Notes: generated from the sequence alone by a model not told the origin. DNA of 64,000 nucleotides from Chryseobacterium sp. LJ668 (GCF_019613955.1 NZ_CP080443.1:2465001-2529000); one strand, 5' to 3'; numbered from the stretch's first letter, positions 33,230 to 41,611 are shown. Numbers and translations: made by a program.

Positions 33230-35977
33230 ATGAGGCATTATCTATTATTCTTTTTTTTCGTCGTCCAGATTACTTATGCTCAGGTTTTGTACCCTTATTT
33301 ACAAAATCCTGCTCATAATTCTATGATTGTCAATTGGAAGACAGGTTCAAACAGCGAAACCACTGTTCTGTACGGAAATTCTCCGACAAACCTTAATGTA
33401 ACAGTAACAGGAACTACCAATATTTTTTCTGATACAGGATATAACAACAATTATTATTATCACACAGCAAAGATTCCCAACCTACAGCCAAATACCAAGT
33501 ATTATTATAAAATAAAAACGGGAACCAGCGAATCTGATGTATATAATTTTAGAACTCTTCCGCTTCCCGGTCAGCCGGTAACTTTGGATGGTAAAATCAG
33601 GTTTTTGATCATGGGAGACAACCAGATCAAAGCAGAACCAAGATACGATTCGTTAAATTACAAAGCGTATAAAAAACTAAAGGAAAAGTTTGGAGTCAAT
33701 TCAGATCCTTCAGACAATATTGCTTTAACGTTTATGGTGGGAGATCAGGTAGATGTAGGAACGCTCGATCATTATGAAAATGTTCATTTCAAAAAAAATA
33801 GAAAATTGTCACCTTATCTTCCGATTTTGACCACAGTGGGAAATCACGAGACATATGGTACTTTAGGAATGAATTCTTATTACGCACATTTTAATATTGA
33901 TGAAATCAGCTATAAAAATATCACGTCCGGTAACGAAAACTATTACGCACAGCAAGCCGGAAACGTTTTATTTATCAGCTTAAGTTCAGAGCACACCGGT
34001 GCAGCACAGCAAACATGGCTTCAGCAGATTTTAAATGCAGCCAATACCGATTCTACAGTCGACTGGATTATTTCTTTGAGTCACAGACCATATCAGGCAG
34101 AGCAATATGTAGGGGATATTTCTACATGGGTAAGGAATAATGCAGTGCCCCTTTTAGCAGGATCTGATAAATATTTGATGCACGTAGGAGCGCATCATCA
34201 CCTTTATCATAGAGGACAGCTAAAAAACACTCCGAATTATCAGATCATTTCCGGTGGAACGGCTTGGGATCAATATTGGGGAATGTCAACTGAGCAGGAT
34301 TTTGACGACGTGCAGAAAACCTTGACAGATTGGACATATCAGATCATCGAGGTCGATGTCACCAACGGAAAAGTAGATATCGAAAGTTATTCTATCGGAG
34401 GTATTTATACCCAAAAAGACAACGTTTTGATAGATTCATTCCACCGTTATAAAAACAAGCCAAAACCTCTGAAGCCCTCAATTACCAACATTTTTACAGC
34501 ACCTGTTACTTTACCTTTAACGCTGAATGGAAGTACATTCTCTTCACCGGCGAACGAACTTTTAAATACTACTCAGTTTTTAGTGAGTAAAGTCGCTGAC
34601 TTTTCAGTGATCGAAAAAGATTTTTATAGGGATTATGAAAACTGGTTCGGAAAAGATGGAAACGGGAATCCGGATCTTACTAAAAATCTTAACGCTGGTG
34701 TTGATATTACGAAAATTACATTTGCAGCAAATTCAATCACCAATGGTACATATTATGTGAAAACCCGCTACAGAGACAGAAATATGGAGTGGAGCGACTG
34801 GAGCGATGTGAAACAATTTCAGGTCATAGGAAGTGTAGTTTCAAACCCTAGTTTTTCTTTAGATAAAACAGAATATTTACAGAACGAAGCGATCACAGCT
34901 ACTTTCAATGACGGACCAGGAAACCAGCAAGATTGGATAGGGATTTACAAAAAAGGTCAAAACCCGGCAACTGCTACTTCTCAAAGTTTTGTTTATACCA
35001 ACGGACAAACTTCAGGAGTAAAAACTTTTGCAAACGGTTTACCTACTAAAGGCCAATATTTTGCAGGATTTTTTGCTAACAATGGTTATACAGAGATTGC
35101 ACCTAAGAAAAACTTCTACGTAGGGCCAAAAGTTGTACTTCAGACAACCGCTGATGCTTATCCGGTAGGTGGGACAGTTGTAGTTAATTTTAATAACGGA
35201 CCAAATTTAGTAAAAGACTGGATCGGTATTTACAAAATGGGGCAGGTTCCGGGGCCGACTCCTTCCGCTAAATGGAGTTATGTAACGACTGCAGCAGGAA
35301 CATTGAGCTTTACGGGACTTCCGAAAGGATATTATTATGCGCAGTATTTTCTTGAAGACGGCTATTCAACCGTGGGAGAAAAGGTCTTTTTCAAGGTGGG
35401 CGATATTGTTACAGAGTTATGGATCAATAAGCCGGTGTATACTTTAGGTGAAAATATTACTGCCTCATGGACGGACTCTCCGGGAATTATAAAAGATTGG
35501 TTAGGTATTTATCCTCAAAGTGTTACAGTTCCGGATGATAATTTTGTTTCATATACCTATTTTGATGGGGTTACTCAAGGTACAAAAACTATTACAGGAA
35601 ATGTAAATGGAGTACCAACCACTGCAGGTAATTATTACATGGTGATGTTTACCAACGATTCTTACACAGAAGTTTCAAACAGAGTACAGTTTCAGGTAAC
35701 CTCAGGAACTTTAGGAACAGAAGAAACGAAAAATAAAACTGAGAAAAATGTAGTGTTATATCCCAACCCGACAAAACCGGGACAGCCAACTTTCATTAAG
35801 AGTGACTATCCTATTGAAAAGATTGAGCTGTTATCGGCAGCAGGTCAACTGCTATACAAATCTGAAAACGTACAAAACCAGCGTTTTTCTTTAGTAAATG
35901 AAAACCTTCCGAAAGGCGTTTATTTTGTAAAAGTATACACCAGAAAATTATTTACTCTAAAATTAATTGTCGAATAA
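33230..35977 (+). CDS. Secreted metallophosphoesterase with repeated beta domains and T9SS type A sorting
   Basis: 915 residues. Signal peptide ends near ITYAQ. An N-terminal fibronectin type III/purple acid phosphatase-like domain (about 20-110) precedes a calcineurin-like phosphoesterase domain with MGDNQ, VGDQVD, GNHETYG, SLSHRPY and GAHHHLYH metal-ligand motifs (about 120-330). After a linker domain come three repeats of about 85 residues, each with a D-W-(I/L)-G-I-Y motif (near residues 564, 663 and 760). A T9SS type A sorting domain closes the protein (LYPNPTKPGQPTF). Predicted secreted or surface phosphatase or phosphodiesterase. Confidence 0.9.
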   Translation: MRHYLLFFFFVVQITYAQVLYPYLQNPAHNSMIVNWKTGSNSETTVLYGNSPTNLNVTVTGTTNIFSDTGYNNNYYYHTAKIPNLQPNTKYYYKIKTGTSESDVYNFRTLPLPGQPVTLDGKIRFLIMGDNQIKAEPRYDSLNYKAYKKLKEKFGVNSDPSDNIALTFMVGDQVDVGTLDHYENVHFKKNRKLSPYLPILTTVGNHETYGTLGMNSYYAHFNIDEISYKNITSGNENYYAQQAGNVLFISLSSEHTGAAQQTWLQQILNAANTDSTVDWIISLSHRPYQAEQYVGDISTWVRNNAVPLLAGSDKYLMHVGAHHHLYHRGQLKNTPNYQIISGGTAWDQYWGMSTEQDFDDVQKTLTDWTYQIIEVDVTNGKVDIESYSIGGIYTQKDNVLIDSFHRYKNKPKPLKPSITNIFTAPVTLPLTLNGSTFSSPANELLNTTQFLVSKVADFSVIEKDFYRDYENWFGKDGNGNPDLTKNLNAGVDITKITFAANSITNGTYYVKTRYRDRNMEWSDWSDVKQFQVIGSVVSNPSFSLDKTEYLQNEAITATFNDGPGNQQDWIGIYKKGQNPATATSQSFVYTNGQTSGVKTFANGLPTKGQYFAGFFANNGYTEIAPKKNFYVGPKVVLQTTADAYPVGGTVVVNFNNGPNLVKDWIGIYKMGQVPGPTPSAKWSYVTTAAGTLSFTGLPKGYYYAQYFLEDGYSTVGEKVFFKVGDIVTELWINKPVYTLGENITASWTDSPGIIKDWLGIYPQSVTVPDDNFVSYTYFDGVTQGTKTITGNVNGVPTTAGNYYMVMFTNDSYTEVSNRVQFQVTSGTLGTEETKNKTEKNVVLYPNPTKPGQPTFIKSDYPIEKIELLSAAGQLLYKSENVQNQRFSLVNENLPKGVYFVKVYTRKLFTLKLIVE

Positions 35978-36002
35978 TACGATTCACAACTTACTGATAA
36001 AG

Positions 36003-36027
36003 AGCGGAACTTGTTTCCGCTTTTTTG
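36003..36027 (+). terminator. Intrinsic terminator
   Basis: AGCGGAA (36003-36009) pairs with TTCCGCT (36015-36021), followed by TTTTTGTTTTT. Confidence 0.85.
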
Positions 36028-36152
36028 TTTTTAATCCTATCGAAAATTAAATCAATACAGTGTAAATTTTTAATCTGTTTCAAAATTAAATTGAAATACC
36101 GCGGATGTAATAAAAATGTTTAAATTTAAAACTGAAAAAATTCAAATATTTC

Positions 36153-36857
36153 ATGATAGATAAAAGAGTAAAAAATGCTGCTGCAGCTATTGAAGGAATC
36201 AAAGACGGGATGACCCTTATGCTTGGAGGATTTGGTCTTTGCGGAATACCCGAAAATTCAATTAATGCTTTGGTAGAAAGTGATGTAAAAGATCTGACCT
36301 GCATTTCAAATAATGCAGGTGTTGATGATTTCGGGTTAGGATTATTGCTTCACAAAAGGCAGATCAAAAAAATGATTTCTTCTTACGTAGGAGAAAATGC
36401 AGAATTCGAAAGACAAATGCTTTCGGGCGAATTAGATGTTGAATTGACACCACAAGGAACTTTAGCAGAAAAATGCCGTGCCGCACAAGCCGGAATTCCT
36501 GCTTTCTACACACCTGCCGGTTTCGGAACAGAAGTCGCACAGGGAAAAGAGGTAAAAGAGTTTAAAGGAAAACCTCATATTTTGGAGCATGCTTATGAAG
36601 CCGATTATTCTATTGTAAAGGCCTGGAAAGGAGATCATGCCGGAAATTTAATTTTCAAAGGATCAGCAAGAAACTTTAACCATCCGATGGCGGGTGCAGG
36701 GAAAATTACCATTGCTGAAGTAGAAGAATTAGTAGCTCCGGGAGAATTAGATCCCAACCAGATTCACATTCCCGGAATTATGATTCAGAGAATCTTTCAG
36801 GGAGAAAAATTCGAAAAAAGAATTGAGCAGCGCACTGTCAGAAAGAAAGATAATTAA
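36153..36857 (+). CDS. scoA: 3-oxoacid CoA-transferase subunit A
   Basis: 234 residues of the CoA-transferase family I, alpha subunit. With subunit B it moves CoA between succinyl-CoA and a 3-oxoacid such as acetoacetate, for use of ketone bodies and related acids. Motifs: [17 protein letters not shown] near residues 19-35, [15 protein letters not shown], and the C-terminal [21 protein letters not shown]. Subunit B follows 138 nt downstream, an unusually long gap for this pair, filled by a hairpin element. Confidence 0.93.
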   Translation: MIDKRVKNAAAAIEGIKDGMTLMLGGFGLCGIPENSINALVESDVKDLTCISNNAGVDDFGLGLLLHKRQIKKMISSYVGENAEFERQMLSGELDVELTPQGTLAEKCRAAQAGIPAFYTPAGFGTEVAQGKEVKEFKGKPHILEHAYEADYSIVKAWKGDHAGNLIFKGSARNFNHPMAGAGKITIAEVEELVAPGELDPNQIHIPGIMIQRIFQGEKFEKRIEQRTVRKKDN

Positions 36858-36908
36858 GAATTATTATTTAAACAATTTGAATAATAAAATTTGTATGACT
36901 TGCTGAGT

Positions 36909-36960
36909 GGGAAGCCTTTGCGAACGTAAAAGCAGGATCAATCTAAAAAAGGCTTGTCCC
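36909..36960. repeat. Hairpin-forming insert between the CoA-transferase subunits
   Basis: GGGA-AGCCTTT (36910-36919) is complementary to AAAGGCTTGTCCC (36948-36960) with a 2-nt bulge, enclosing a GCGAACGTAAAAGCAGG loop. There is no T run, so a terminator is unlikely. It sits between two genes that are usually adjacent, so it may be a REP-like insertion or an mRNA processing or stability site. Confidence 0.5.
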
Positions 36961-36995
36961 GAAAATTCAGGATTATAAAAATCAAATTTAAAAAA

Positions 36996-37649
36996 ATGTT
37001 AAGTAAAGAAGATATAGCAAAACGTATTTCAAAAGAAGTGAAAGACGGATATTACGTAAACTTAGGAATCGGGATCCCGACTTTAGTGGCAAACTATGTC
37101 CCGGATAATCTTTCGGTAGAGTTTCAAAGTGAAAACGGAGTTTTAGGAATGGGCCCTTTTCCGTACGAAGGTGAAGAAGATGCAGATGTCATTAACGCAG
37201 GAAAACAGACGATTACCATTTTAGAAGGCGGTTCCTTTTTCGATTCTGCATTCAGTTTCGGAATGATCAGAAGCCAGAAAGTTGATCTGACTATTCTCGG
37301 AGCCATGGAAGTTTCAGAAAACGGAGATATCGCCAACTGGAAAATCCCTGGCAAAATGGTAAAAGGCATGGGTGGCGCCATGGATTTGGTAGCTTCTGCC
37401 GAAAACATTATCGTAGCAATGATGCATGTCAACAAAGCCGGCGAGAGTAAAATCCTGAAAAAATGTACACTCCCTCTTACAGGAATCAACTGCGTGAAAA
37501 AAGTAGTTACAGAACTGGCTGTTTTAGATGTAACTCCAGCCGGATTCAAGCTTGTCGAGAGAGCTCCAGGTGTTTCGGTAGAGCATATCATCAAATCTAC
37601 AGAAGCAGATTTAATTATTGAAGGCGATATTCCTGAAATGTCAATCTGA
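36996..37649 (+). CDS. scoB: 3-oxoacid CoA-transferase subunit B
   Basis: 217 residues from the ATG at 36996 (MLSKEDIAKRIS), which aligns with family starts better than the upstream 36954 codon. The beta-subunit signature is clear: LGIGIPTLVANYV, and SENGVLGMGP with the catalytic Glu of the EN-G motif. Later AMEVSENGDIANWKIPGKMVKG and CTLPLTG are also typical. It is translated from the same transcript as subunit A and followed by a strong terminator. Confidence 0.94.
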   Translation: MLSKEDIAKRISKEVKDGYYVNLGIGIPTLVANYVPDNLSVEFQSENGVLGMGPFPYEGEEDADVINAGKQTITILEGGSFFDSAFSFGMIRSQKVDLTILGAMEVSENGDIANWKIPGKMVKGMGGAMDLVASAENIIVAMMHVNKAGESKILKKCTLPLTGINCVKKVVTELAVLDVTPAGFKLVERAPGVSVEHIIKSTEADLIIEGDIPEMSI

Positions 37650-37657
37650 TAAAATAA

Positions 37658-37688
37658 AAAGGCTGTCTAAGAAAGACAGCTTTTTTTT
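37658..37688. terminator. Bidirectional intrinsic terminator
   Basis: GGCTGTCT (37661-37668) pairs with AGACAGC(T), followed by eight T residues. The A run at the other side gives T residues on the minus strand, serving metQ. Confidence 0.85.
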
Positions 37689-37721
37689 AAGAATAAATAG
37701 GTTTCGAAACAAATTTTTGTT

Positions 37722-38531
37722 TCAAAACCCCCGCACTGCACCACCTTTAAATATTTCATCGGCTTTTTTAGCAACTTCTTCAGACTGATAAGATTTTAAA
37801 AAATTTTTAACATTTTCATTATTCTTATTATCTTCCCTAGAAACCACCACATTCATGTATGGTGAATCTTTATCTTCTTTAAATAGTCCAAATTTATCAG
37901 CATCTAATCCTGCTTGCGCAGCAAAATTATTGTTGATAATAGCAATTACCACCTCTTTATCGTCCAAAACTCTCGGCAGTTGAGGTGCTTCAATTTCTAA
38001 AATCTTTAAGTGCTTTTGATTGCCAATAATGTCAGTCACTTTTGGTAATAAGCCAACTTCACTTTTAAGCTTTAATAAACCGTTTTTCTGAAGCAGAAGC
38101 AAGGATCTTCCCCCATTTGTCGGATCGTTTGGAATCACGATTGTGCTTCCATTCTGAAGCTCGGAAATATTTTTAATCTTTTTTGAATAAGCGATAATTG
38201 GATACACAAAAGTATTTCCAATCACAGCCAATTTATAACCACGCTGTTTTGATTGTTCGTTTAAATAAGGAACATGCTGAAAAGCATTTGCATCAATATC
38301 CCCGTTATTAAGTGCTTCGTTTGGAATTACATAATCATTGAAAGAGATGAGTTCTACTTCCAGATTATATTTTTCTTTGGCTACTTTTTTCGCAGTTTCG
38401 GCAATTTCCTGCTCAGGACCAGAAGTGATCCCGACTTTAATATAATTCGGATTATCTTTTTTTGGCGAATTACACGCATTCAATAAAAGCAAACCTGCTG
38501 CTACAAAACTTAGAATTTTTATTTTTTTCAT
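37722..38531 (-). CDS. metQ: Methionine ABC transporter substrate-binding lipoprotein
   Basis: 269 residues. Lipoprotein signal ending LLLLNAC (Cys about residue 20). The NlpA/MetQ family is shown by KVGITSGPEQEIAETAKKVA, DIDANAFQHVPYLNEQ, and the later SVVIAIINNNFAAQAG-type region (VVIAIINNNFAAQAGLD). It binds D/L-methionine and related compounds at the outer face of the membrane for MetNI. It is last in the operon, after metI, with a 45-nt gap. Confidence 0.94.
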   Translation of the reverse strand: MKKIKILSFVAAGLLLLNACNSPKKDNPNYIKVGITSGPEQEIAETAKKVAKEKYNLEVELISFNDYVIPNEALNNGDIDANAFQHVPYLNEQSKQRGYKLAVIGNTFVYPIIAYSKKIKNISELQNGSTIVIPNDPTNGGRSLLLLQKNGLLKLKSEVGLLPKVTDIIGNQKHLKILEIEAPQLPRVLDDKEVVIAIINNNFAAQAGLDADKFGLFKEDKDSPYMNVVVSREDNKNNENVKNFLKSYQSEEVAKKADEIFKGGAVRGF

Positions 38532-38576
38532 TGTAAATTATTTTTTTAACTATATAACTATAAAACTGCAGTAAAC

Positions 38577-39233
38577 TTATCGATGATCAAACCTCTTTGC
38601 CAAGCGATCCCCTGCAAACTGAATGATAAACACCAAAGCCACGAGAAGACCTAGAACCAGATTCATAATCACAGCATCATAACCGATATATCCGTACTGA
38701 TAGCCGATCTGTCCCAATCCACCTGCACCGACTGCTCCTCCCATTGCAGAATAACCCACCAATGTAATCAGCGTAATACTCGCGTTGTTAATGAGCGATG
38801 GTAATGCTTCTGGCAATAAAACTTTTCTGATAATTTGAAATGGACTCGCTCCCAAAGCTCTTGCAGTTTCAATCAAGCCTTGCGGAATTTCGAGCAGACT
38901 GTTTTCAACCAATCTTGCAATAAAAGGAGCCGCACCGATACTTAAAGGAACCAATGCAGCATTGACGCCGATTGAAGTTCCCACTAAAGATCTGGTGAAA
39001 GGGATCATCCACACAATAAGAATAATAAAAGGAATAGACCTGAAAATATTCACTAAAACAGACAGAATTCTGTTGTAAATAATATTCTCTAAAAGCTGGC
39101 CTTTTTTAGTTAAAAATAAAAGAATTCCTACTGGTAATCCTAATGAAAAACCAAATAATCCCGAAGCAAAAGTCATGTATATCGTTTCCCAAAGTCCTTT
39201 AGATAAAAGGGAAATCACGTTTTCATTAAGCAT
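38577..39233 (-). CDS. metI: Methionine ABC transporter permease
   Basis: 218 residues, five predicted TM helices. The permease coupling motif near residues 120-150 (LIETARALGASPFQIIRKVLLPEALPSL) contains the EAA-type loop that meets MetN. MetI with MetN forms the inner-membrane methionine importer. The start overlaps the metN stop by 8 nt, so the pair is translationally coupled. Confidence 0.94.
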   Translation of the reverse strand: MLNENVISLLSKGLWETIYMTFASGLFGFSLGLPVGILLFLTKKGQLLENIIYNRILSVLVNIFRSIPFIILIVWMIPFTRSLVGTSIGVNAALVPLSIGAAPFIARLVENSLLEIPQGLIETARALGASPFQIIRKVLLPEALPSLINNASITLITLVGYSAMGGAVGAGGLGQIGYQYGYIGYDAVIMNLVLGLLVALVFIIQFAGDRLAKRFDHR

Positions 39234-40254
39234 ATCCTCTTAGTGTATTTTGAATTTTATTTTGATTGAAATAATAGAATGCTTTTTGGTTTTCTTCGTA
39301 TTTTCCTTTTAATTGAAGCAATAGCGTTCCAATGTTTGCATTCCCCAAATATTCCACATCTGCTTTCAAAAGCTGGTAAGGAATTTTATATTCGTTGTAT
39401 ATTTTCGAAAGCAAATTTTCTACACTTATGTCTTCGTTAAGTTCAACTTCAACCAATGGAAATAAGCCGTCCTGTGGTTCTTTCTGAAGTGTTTTTGTGA
39501 ATTCCTGAGGTATTGTCATGTTTCCTGAGTTTATAAATTTTTTGATGATCGGATGATCTCTGTTTGAGATAATCTCTTTGAGTGTTCCCTTTACAACCAA
39601 TTTTCCTTCATCAATGACAGAAACGTGGTTGCAAATGGCTTTGATAACATCCATTTCGTGTGTAATAAGCAAAATGGTGATTCCTAAACGATGATTGATG
39701 TCTTTTAAAAGTTCTAAAATAGATTTCGTTGTTGCAGGATCCAGTGCACTCGTCGCTTCGTCGCAAAGCAGCAAGTAAGGATCATTGGCTAAAGCTCTCG
39801 CAATCGCAACCCTCTGTTTTTGTCCACCCGACAGACTTTTAGGATAATCATTAGCTTTATCTTCCAACCCGACAATTTTTAAAAGTTCATTGACTTTCTC
39901 ACGAATTTGATCTTTTTTAAGCTGATCCAATTCCAAAGGAAGCGCTACATTTTCAAAAACTGTTCTTGAAGAAAGCAGATTAAAATGCTGGAAAATCATC
40001 CCGATCTTTTTACGCTCTTTGGCCAGTTGTTTTGAATTTAATGTTGTGAAATCTGTTCCGTTGATGATGATTTGTCCCTGATCCGGTCTTTCCAAAAGAT
40101 TGACGGTTCGGATCAATGTACTTTTTCCAGCTCCGGAAAAACCGATGATTCCTACAATATCTCCCTCCTCAATGTTGAGGCTTATGTCATCCAAAGCCTT
40201 GAAAGACTGTTTCTTCTGATGGAATGTTTTTGAAATGTTTATAATTTCTATCAT
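39226..40254 (-). CDS. metN: Methionine ABC transporter ATP-binding protein
   Basis: 342 residues. Walker A GFSGAGKST near residues 37-45, the Q-loop IFQHFNLL, ABC signature LSGGQKQR, Walker B LLLCDEATSALD and switch His in LLITHEMD. A C-terminal NIL domain (about 265-342, PLVEVELNEDISVENLLSKI) is present; in MetN this domain binds methionine and inhibits transport when the amino acid is abundant. It lies 12 nt downstream of the DMT transporter gene, in the same operon. Confidence 0.95.
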   Translation of the reverse strand: MIEIINISKTFHQKKQSFKALDDISLNIEEGDIVGIIGFSGAGKSTLIRTVNLLERPDQGQIIINGTDFTTLNSKQLAKERKKIGMIFQHFNLLSSRTVFENVALPLELDQLKKDQIREKVNELLKIVGLEDKANDYPKSLSGGQKQRVAIARALANDPYLLLCDEATSALDPATTKSILELLKDINHRLGITILLITHEMDVIKAICNHVSVIDEGKLVVKGTLKEIISNRDHPIIKKFINSGNMTIPQEFTKTLQKEPQDGLFPLVEVELNEDISVENLLSKIYNEYKIPYQLLKADVEYLGNANIGTLLLQLKGKYEENQKAFYYFNQNKIQNTLRGYA

Positions 40255-40266
40255 TATTTATTTTAA

Positions 40267-41265
40267 TTACATGGGTTGATAAGGTCTGCTGATTTTGTTA
40301 AACTGTCTTACAGCTCTTCTGATCTTTGTTTTTGATCTTTTAGAAAGTTTAAAATATTTGGTGACGTTCGTTAAAAGAACTCCAATTAGGATGATAAGTA
40401 ATCCGTACAGCTGATTTCCGTTGATTGTCTGATTGGCAATGATAAATCCTGAAATAACGGTAACGATCGGATTGATATAAGTATGCGTACTAACAATGGC
40501 TGCAGGTTTTACTGATAAAAGCCAGATATAAGATATATACGCAATAATAGATCCGAAGAAAATCAAAAATAATAAACCTAACCAAGCCGAAAGGGGAACT
40601 GCTGTGATTGAAAAACCGGTCCATTCATTTCTAAAAAATGCAACAAGAAATGCAACAAGACCTGCAATGATCAACTGCTGCGAAATATTCATAAAGGTTG
40701 AATGATCGGCCGGGTTTTTCTTTGAATATAAAGATCCCAAAACCCATGCTACCGAACTTAATGCGAGAACAATAAAGGCGATTATTCTGAGAGAGGCATT
40801 TGCATTTGCAGTATGAGTATTTACACTTCCGTTTAAAAATAAAATCAGTCCTGCAAATCCTAACAGTAACCCAATCGGAATAAATTTGTCTGAAAAGTAA
40901 TAGCTCCAGTTCTTTTTGTCGATGGCAATGAACCAAAACGGTCCGGTTGCAATAGCGATGGCAGCTTCGGAAGCAGTAACGTATTGTTCACCCCACGCAA
41001 CAAGACCTGTTCCTCCGGTCAGAATCAGAATTCCTGTTACTGCATTTTTCCACCAGTTTTTCAGTGAATTTGCTTTTTCACCTTTTGCTGTAAGATAACC
41101 GATGAGTAAAATTCCGGCAGCAAAGAATCTGAATCCCGAAAGTATAAAGGGCGGAAATCCTGTCAATCCGAATGAGATGGCGAGGAAAGTAATTCCCCAG
41201 ATGATATAAATGTTGGCAAAGGCTACGGGAACCAGCCACTTGTTTTTAAAATCAGTTGTTTTCAT
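40267..41265 (-). CDS. EamA/DMT family transporter, first gene of the met operon
   Basis: 332 residues with ten predicted TM helices in two EamA halves (IIWGITFLAISFGLTGFPPF; later VKPAAIVSTHTYINPIVTVISGF) and a very basic C-terminal tail (SKRSKTKIRRAVRQ). Similar DMT proteins export amino acids such as cysteine or threonine. Here the gene is co-transcribed with metN (12 nt gap) and is controlled by the upstream leader, which suggests a sulfur amino acid or related metabolite as substrate (inference). The next listed upstream region is a leader, not another gene. Confidence 0.86.
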   Translation of the reverse strand: MKTTDFKNKWLVPVAFANIYIIWGITFLAISFGLTGFPPFILSGFRFFAAGILLIGYLTAKGEKANSLKNWWKNAVTGILILTGGTGLVAWGEQYVTASEAAIAIATGPFWFIAIDKKNWSYYFSDKFIPIGLLLGFAGLILFLNGSVNTHTANANASLRIIAFIVLALSSVAWVLGSLYSKKNPADHSTFMNISQQLIIAGLVAFLVAFFRNEWTGFSITAVPLSAWLGLLFLIFFGSIIAYISYIWLLSVKPAAIVSTHTYINPIVTVISGFIIANQTINGNQLYGLLIILIGVLLTNVTKYFKLSKRSKTKIRRAVRQFNKISRPYQPM

Positions 41266-41289
41266 ATTGTTTTATTCACTTGTTTTTTC

Positions 41290-41325
41290 AAATAAAAAAG
41301 GCTCTACAACGTGGTAAAGCCTTTA
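41290..41325 (-). terminator. Leader attenuator terminator of the DMT-metNIQ operon
   Basis: On the minus strand AAAGGCTTTAC (41324-41314) pairs with GTAGAGCCTTT (41307-41297) in an 11-bp stem (one G-U) around a 6-nt loop, followed by TTTTTTATTT. It sits 27 nt after the leader-peptide stop and about 30 nt before the DMT transporter start, inside the presumed transcript. Its 5' arm TAAAGGC (41325-41319) is complementary to GCCTTTA inside the leader ORF (41379-41373), which would form a competing antiterminator. Confidence 0.8.
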
Positions 41326-41351
41326 AAAAATATGTCATAATAAAAGTAAGG

Positions 41352-41423
41352 TCATCCACTAAAATATATATATAAAGGCATACAGCAATACATCATCATA
41401 TGCATGATGTTGATCTTCTTCAT
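41352..41423 (-). CDS. Met/Cys-rich leader peptide (candidate attenuator ORF)
   Basis: A 23-codon ORF, ATG at 41423 and TGA at 41352-41354, beginning MKKINIMHMMMYCCM. Six of 23 residues are Met and two adjacent are Cys, far from background composition. It lies about 48 nt downstream of a consensus promoter and 27 nt upstream of an intrinsic terminator, ahead of a methionine-transporter operon. This is the layout of amino-acid leader peptides whose translation senses charged tRNA. Its product is probably only a sensor with no function of its own. Sequence facts are direct; the regulatory role is inferred. Confidence 0.75.
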   Translation of the reverse strand: MKKINIMHMMMYCCMPLYIYFSG

Positions 41424-41477
41424 AGAATTGTATCTGAATTTTGTTTTCATTTTCATTTCCAAACCTGATTACGGTTG

Positions 41478-41485
41478 CAAATATA
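41478..41485 (-). promoter_or_regulatory. -7 promoter box of leader peptide and met operon
   Basis: On the minus strand the sequence is TATATTTG, an exact TAnnTTTG match. The transcript would begin near 41471 and reach the leader ATG after about 48 nt. No clear -33 TTTG was seen; an inverted repeat occupies that place. Confidence 0.6.
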
Positions 41486-41502
41486 AAACATAAATTTTTA
41501 TT

Positions 41503-41523
41503 AGTCTACTTTTTTAGTAGACT
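41503..41523. promoter_or_regulatory. 8-bp inverted repeat at the -35 region of the met leader promoter
   Basis: AGTCTACT (41503-41510) and AGTAGACT (41516-41523) are perfect inverted repeats with a 5-nt T spacer. The centre is about 42 nt upstream of the expected start site, where an activator or repressor could bind. It also has a T run on the plus strand, but no gene upstream would need that terminator. Confidence 0.45.
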
Positions 41524-41565
41524 TTTTAATGATTTCTTTTTAAGTATTTGATTTTTAGATGTTTA

Positions 41566-41611
41566 TTTTAAGAAATTAATCAATATTTCTGTTGTATTTA
41601 ATTTCTTAAAA
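41566..41611. repeat. 14-bp perfect inverted repeat between met operon and topB
   Basis: TTTTAAGAAATTAA (41566-41579) and TTAATTTCTTAAAA (41598-41611) are exact reverse complements separated by 18 nt. The region between the two divergent genes (505 bp including the leader) holds no further ORF that I can support. Confidence 0.5.

Noticed and set aside
37124..37594. 156-residue antisense ORF over scoB
   Set aside because: It overlaps a clear CoA-transferase gene, has no recognisable motif or promoter, and looks like a frame artefact.
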